Source of the DNA: JAXDLH01 sp034666705
Lineage (GTDB): Bacteria; Chloroflexota; UBA6077; SHYK01
DNA length: 31,706 bases
Direction: 5' to 3'
NCBI GenBank assembly: GCA_034666705.1
Contig: JAXDLH010000296.1
Coordinates: 1-31,706, forward strand
Positions 29,876-31,706 of this stretch are shown piece by piece; positions within the stretch are counted from its first letter, which is position 1, and every line of letters starts with the position of its first letter. Below the pieces are notes generated by a model, which was not told the DNA's origin, did no database searches, and saw only the letters and a list, made by a program, of their open reading frames with translations. The translations under genes and the position numbers were made by a program.

Positions 29876-30589
29876 ATGATCGCGAGCTCCGGGGCCAACG
29901 CCTCGCTCAACGCGAAGCTCGGTTGGGCCACCATCGTCCTCACGGTCATTGCGCTGTGCATGGCGATCTTCTACGCGCCGATGGACCGTGTCCAGGGCAT
30001 CGCGCAGCGTATCTATTACTTCCACGTGCCCATGGCGATCATGGCGTACGTCGCCTTCTTTGTGGTGCTCGTGGCGAGCGTGATGTACCTGCGGACCAGG
30101 GAGATGAAGTGGGACCGGCGGGCGCGCGCCTCGGTGGAGATCGGCGTGCTCTTCACGACGCTCACCCTCATTACCGGGTCGATCTACGGCAAGCCGATCT
30201 GGAACACCTGGTGGACGTGGGATGCGCGGTTGACCAGCACCCTGGTGCTGTGGTTCATCTACGTTGGATACATCATGCTGCGCTCGTACACGCCGGAGCT
30301 GGAGCAGGGGGCGCGCTTCGGTGCCGTGCTCGGCATCGTGGGCTTCATCGTCGTGCCGATCAATTACATGTCGGTGACGTGGTGGCGCACGCTCCACCCG
30401 GAGGCAATCATCCTCCAGCCGACGCCGGCCGCCCCCCCGGCGGCAACCGAGACGCTGCTGGTGTCGATGCTCGCGGCGTTCCTGCTGTACTGTTGGCTCC
30501 TAGCGGCGCGGACGGGCCTCGAAGCGGCTCGCGATGAGAATCGCGAACTGGAGCAGGAGCTGGCGACGGGGGGCGCGACCTATGCCTGA
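29876..30589 (+). CDS. ccmC: Heme delivery protein CcmC
   Basis: A 237-residue protein with six membrane helices. The tryptophan-rich heme motif WNTWWTWDARLTS (W109-S121) and two external histidines, H50 (YYFHVP) and H174 (RTLHPE), match CcmC of the heme-handling family. It loads heme onto CcmE. The start at 29876 has GGAGGAATGAG; the longer frame to 29819 lies within ccmB and is rejected. The C-terminal tail overlaps the ccmD start by 8 bases. Confidence 0.96.
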   Translation: MIASSGANASLNAKLGWATIVLTVIALCMAIFYAPMDRVQGIAQRIYYFHVPMAIMAYVAFFVVLVASVMYLRTREMKWDRRARASVEIGVLFTTLTLITGSIYGKPIWNTWWTWDARLTSTLVLWFIYVGYIMLRSYTPELEQGARFGAVLGIVGFIVVPINYMSVTWWRTLHPEAIILQPTPAAPPAATETLLVSMLAAFLLYCWLLAARTGLEAARDENRELEQELATGGATYA

Positions 30590-30761
30590 GCTCGCCGACC
30601 CGATGCAGAGCGTCGGCTACCTGATCGCGGCCGGCGCGATCACGCTGGTGACGCTGGCCGGCTACGTCGCCGCCACCGTGCGACGTCTCGCTGAGACACG
30701 GGCGCGCAATGCCGAGCTCCGTCGCGCCACCGACCCTACGGCGGTAGGCGGCAGGCGGTAG
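30582..30761 (+). CDS. ccmD: Small heme-maturation membrane protein CcmD
   Basis: A 59-residue protein with one membrane helix (YLIAAGAITLVTLAGYVAAT) followed by a basic, coiled tail (VRRLAETRARNAELRRA), the usual CcmD layout. It stabilises the CcmC-CcmE complex. The ATG lies 8 bases before the ccmC stop. The last residues (VGGRR) and the stop come from a short direct repeat (30741-30766). Confidence 0.85.
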   Translation: MPELADPMQSVGYLIAAGAITLVTLAGYVAATVRRLAETRARNAELRRATDPTAVGGRR

Positions 30762-30766
30762 GCGGC
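30741..30766. repeat. Short direct repeat at the end of ccmD
   Basis: GCGGTAGGCGGC occurs at 30741-30752 and again at 30755-30766 (14-base period). It spans the ccmD stop codon. Confidence 0.7.
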
Positions 30767-30847
30767 CTGGCCAGACGCGGGGGGCTCGTGCCGATCCCGG
30801 ACCTGCGGGCTTGTCAGCCTGGGCGGGAGGCAGCGATTGTCCAGTAG

Positions 30848-30867
30848 GGGCGAGGCATGCCTCGCCC
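30848..30867. repeat. 20-bp palindromic repeat
   Basis: GGGCGAGGCATGCCTCGCCC is a perfect 20-bp palindrome, preceded by GTAG. A partial copy (GTAGGGGCGAG) begins at 31696 and runs off the window. This sequence type is a known dispersed intergenic element in Chloroflexota and cyanobacteria, to my general knowledge. The two copies flank the secreted-protein gene. Confidence 0.75.
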
Positions 30868-30936
30868 ACGCACCCACGCGACCGAGTATTCTCAACTACA
30901 TCGACTACGTGCAAAAAAGAGTTGGAGACGTACCGT

Positions 30937-31623
30937 TTGAGGCATCGATTCGCGTGGCTGAGCACAATGGCGATCATCGCCGGCGCGCTGCTGATCGGAC
31001 TGCAAGGAGCTCGAGCCCAGGATGACCAGGGACTGGTGCTCGTGCGCAACGCCGATGGCGACCTCTACCTGGTGCACGACGGATCGAAGCAATTCATCAT
31101 GCCGCAGGACGTGGACCGGGATGCCCTCGACGCACTGGACAACGGCCCCGACCTGTCCGACGGGGTGATTCGGCTCGATGCGTTCCTGCCGCCGACGGCA
31201 ACCGCCGCGCCGACCGCGACCCCGCAGCCCACCGCGACGCCGCTCCCGAGCGCCACACCCACGGCATCGCCGACCGCTACGCCGGCGGTGACCGCCACGC
31301 CAACTCTCCCGCCGCCGCCCGCGAACCCGCAGCCATTCGGCGTGGGTGCGTTCACCACATCGCCCTCGCAGGCGGGCGGATGCTGTTTCACCGTGACGGT
31401 GACCAACCAGAGCCTCACGGCGGGCGCCGCGCGGGTGCGAGTGCTCAGCGGCGACTTCTTCAGCGGGGACTACTCCGACTACTGGGTGCCGCTGAACGGC
31501 TCGATTCCACCAGGTGGCTCGGCGCAGCTCAATTTCACCCAGGGATCGACCAACGGTCGCTACACAATGCAGATCACCGCAGTCCAAGCGAACGGCTGCA
31601 CGCCCAATCCGTGCGGCCGGTAG
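30937..31623 (+). CDS. Secreted protein with Thr/Pro-rich linker
   Basis: A 228-residue protein. It has a signal peptide (MRHRFAWLSTMAIIAGALLI, then GLQGARA, likely cut after A27), a short domain with DGDLYLVHDGSKQFIMP, a low-complexity linker rich in Thr-Ala-Pro (about residues 82-130), and a C-terminal beta-rich domain containing FTVTVTNQSLTAG that resembles an Ig-like fold, with CC and a C-x4-C pair near its ends (NGCTPNPCGR). The start TTG 30937 has GGAG 8 bases upstream; frames opening earlier run through the palindromic repeat and are rejected. The DGxLYLVxDGxK pattern occurs in other secreted Chloroflexota proteins (general knowledge). The role is unknown. It is not clearly part of the ccm operon. 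Confidence 0.8.
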   Translation: MRHRFAWLSTMAIIAGALLIGLQGARAQDDQGLVLVRNADGDLYLVHDGSKQFIMPQDVDRDALDALDNGPDLSDGVIRLDAFLPPTATAAPTATPQPTATPLPSATPTASPTATPAVTATPTLPPPPANPQPFGVGAFTTSPSQAGGCCFTVTVTNQSLTAGAARVRVLSGDFFSGDYSDYWVPLNGSIPPGGSAQLNFTQGSTNGRYTMQITAVQANGCTPNPCGR

Positions 31624-31695
31624 GAGACGGCCTCATCCTTGCGCCCCCTCCCGCAGCTCAGAGGGCGGCATTGGTTGCGGCGGCACGCCTCGCCT

Positions 31696-31706
31696 GTAGG
31701 GGCGAG
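31696..31706. repeat. Partial copy of the palindromic repeat, cut by window end
   Basis: GTAGGGGCGAG at the right edge is identical to the left half of the element at 30844-30854, whose palindrome starts at 30848. The remainder lies outside the window. Confidence 0.55.

Noticed and set aside
1..31706. tRNA, rRNA or CRISPR array
   Set aside because: I found no cloverleaf with a TTCRA arm and CCA-like end, no rRNA sequence, and no regularly spaced repeats of CRISPR size.

Overview
The window looks like a chromosomal segment of a GC-rich member of the Chloroflexota, possibly a Thermomicrobia/Sphaerobacter-type aerobe. The reasons are a DUF3090 protein (typical of Chloroflexota and Actinobacteria), a caa3-type oxidase with heme c fused to subunit II, a Cys-type CcmE, many GTG/TTG starts, and G/C-rich palindromic repeats between genes. 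This assignment is inferred from gene content only.

Layout. (1) 1-168: intergenic, with a 16-bp palindrome that closely matches the ParB-binding parS site. (2) 169-4826, minus strand: a cluster of two PspA/IM30-like coiled-coil proteins placed symmetrically around two paralogous membrane proteins, headed by a multi-pass membrane protein with a predicted C-terminal helix-turn-helix. (3) 5013-12129: housekeeping and accessory enzymes (DUF72, M16 peptidase, oligopeptide-type binding lipoprotein, Rieske oxygenase, SDR, DUF3090). (4) 12245-14271, minus: two Dpp/Opp-type permeases with a strong predicted promoter. (5) 14779-17866, plus: membrane protein, PEP mutase/isocitrate lyase family enzyme, a carboxymuconolactone decarboxylase (AhpD-like) gene with an in-frame TGA, a small winged-helix protein and a DUF420 protein. 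(6) 17874-25606: cytochrome oxidase locus, with ctaB and ctaA plus a small membrane protein on the minus strand, diverging from coxB-coxA-coxC-coxD-ctaG on the plus strand. (7) 25707-26994: a binding protein-like gene and a small membrane protein. (8) 27181-30761, plus: small proteins and the cytochrome c maturation genes ccmE, ccmA, ccmB, ccmC, ccmD. (9) 30937-31623: a secreted protein with a Thr/Pro-rich linker, bordered by copies of a palindromic repeat.

How it fits together. CtaB and CtaA make heme O and heme A for CoxA. CtaG assists oxidase assembly, and DUF420 proteins are often found beside oxidase genes. CcmABCDE delivers heme for covalent attachment to c-type cytochromes, which would include the heme c domain at the C-terminus of CoxB. 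CcmF and CcmH are not in the window.

The most interesting observation is the in-frame TGA at 16647-16649. It replaces the second cysteine of a CPFC redox motif, both halves of the protein are intact in one frame, and a stem-loop with a GGG apical loop lies 18 nt downstream, as in bacterial SECIS elements. The gene is a strong selenoprotein candidate. The second is the membrane-tethered regulator plus doubled PspA/membrane-protein cassette.
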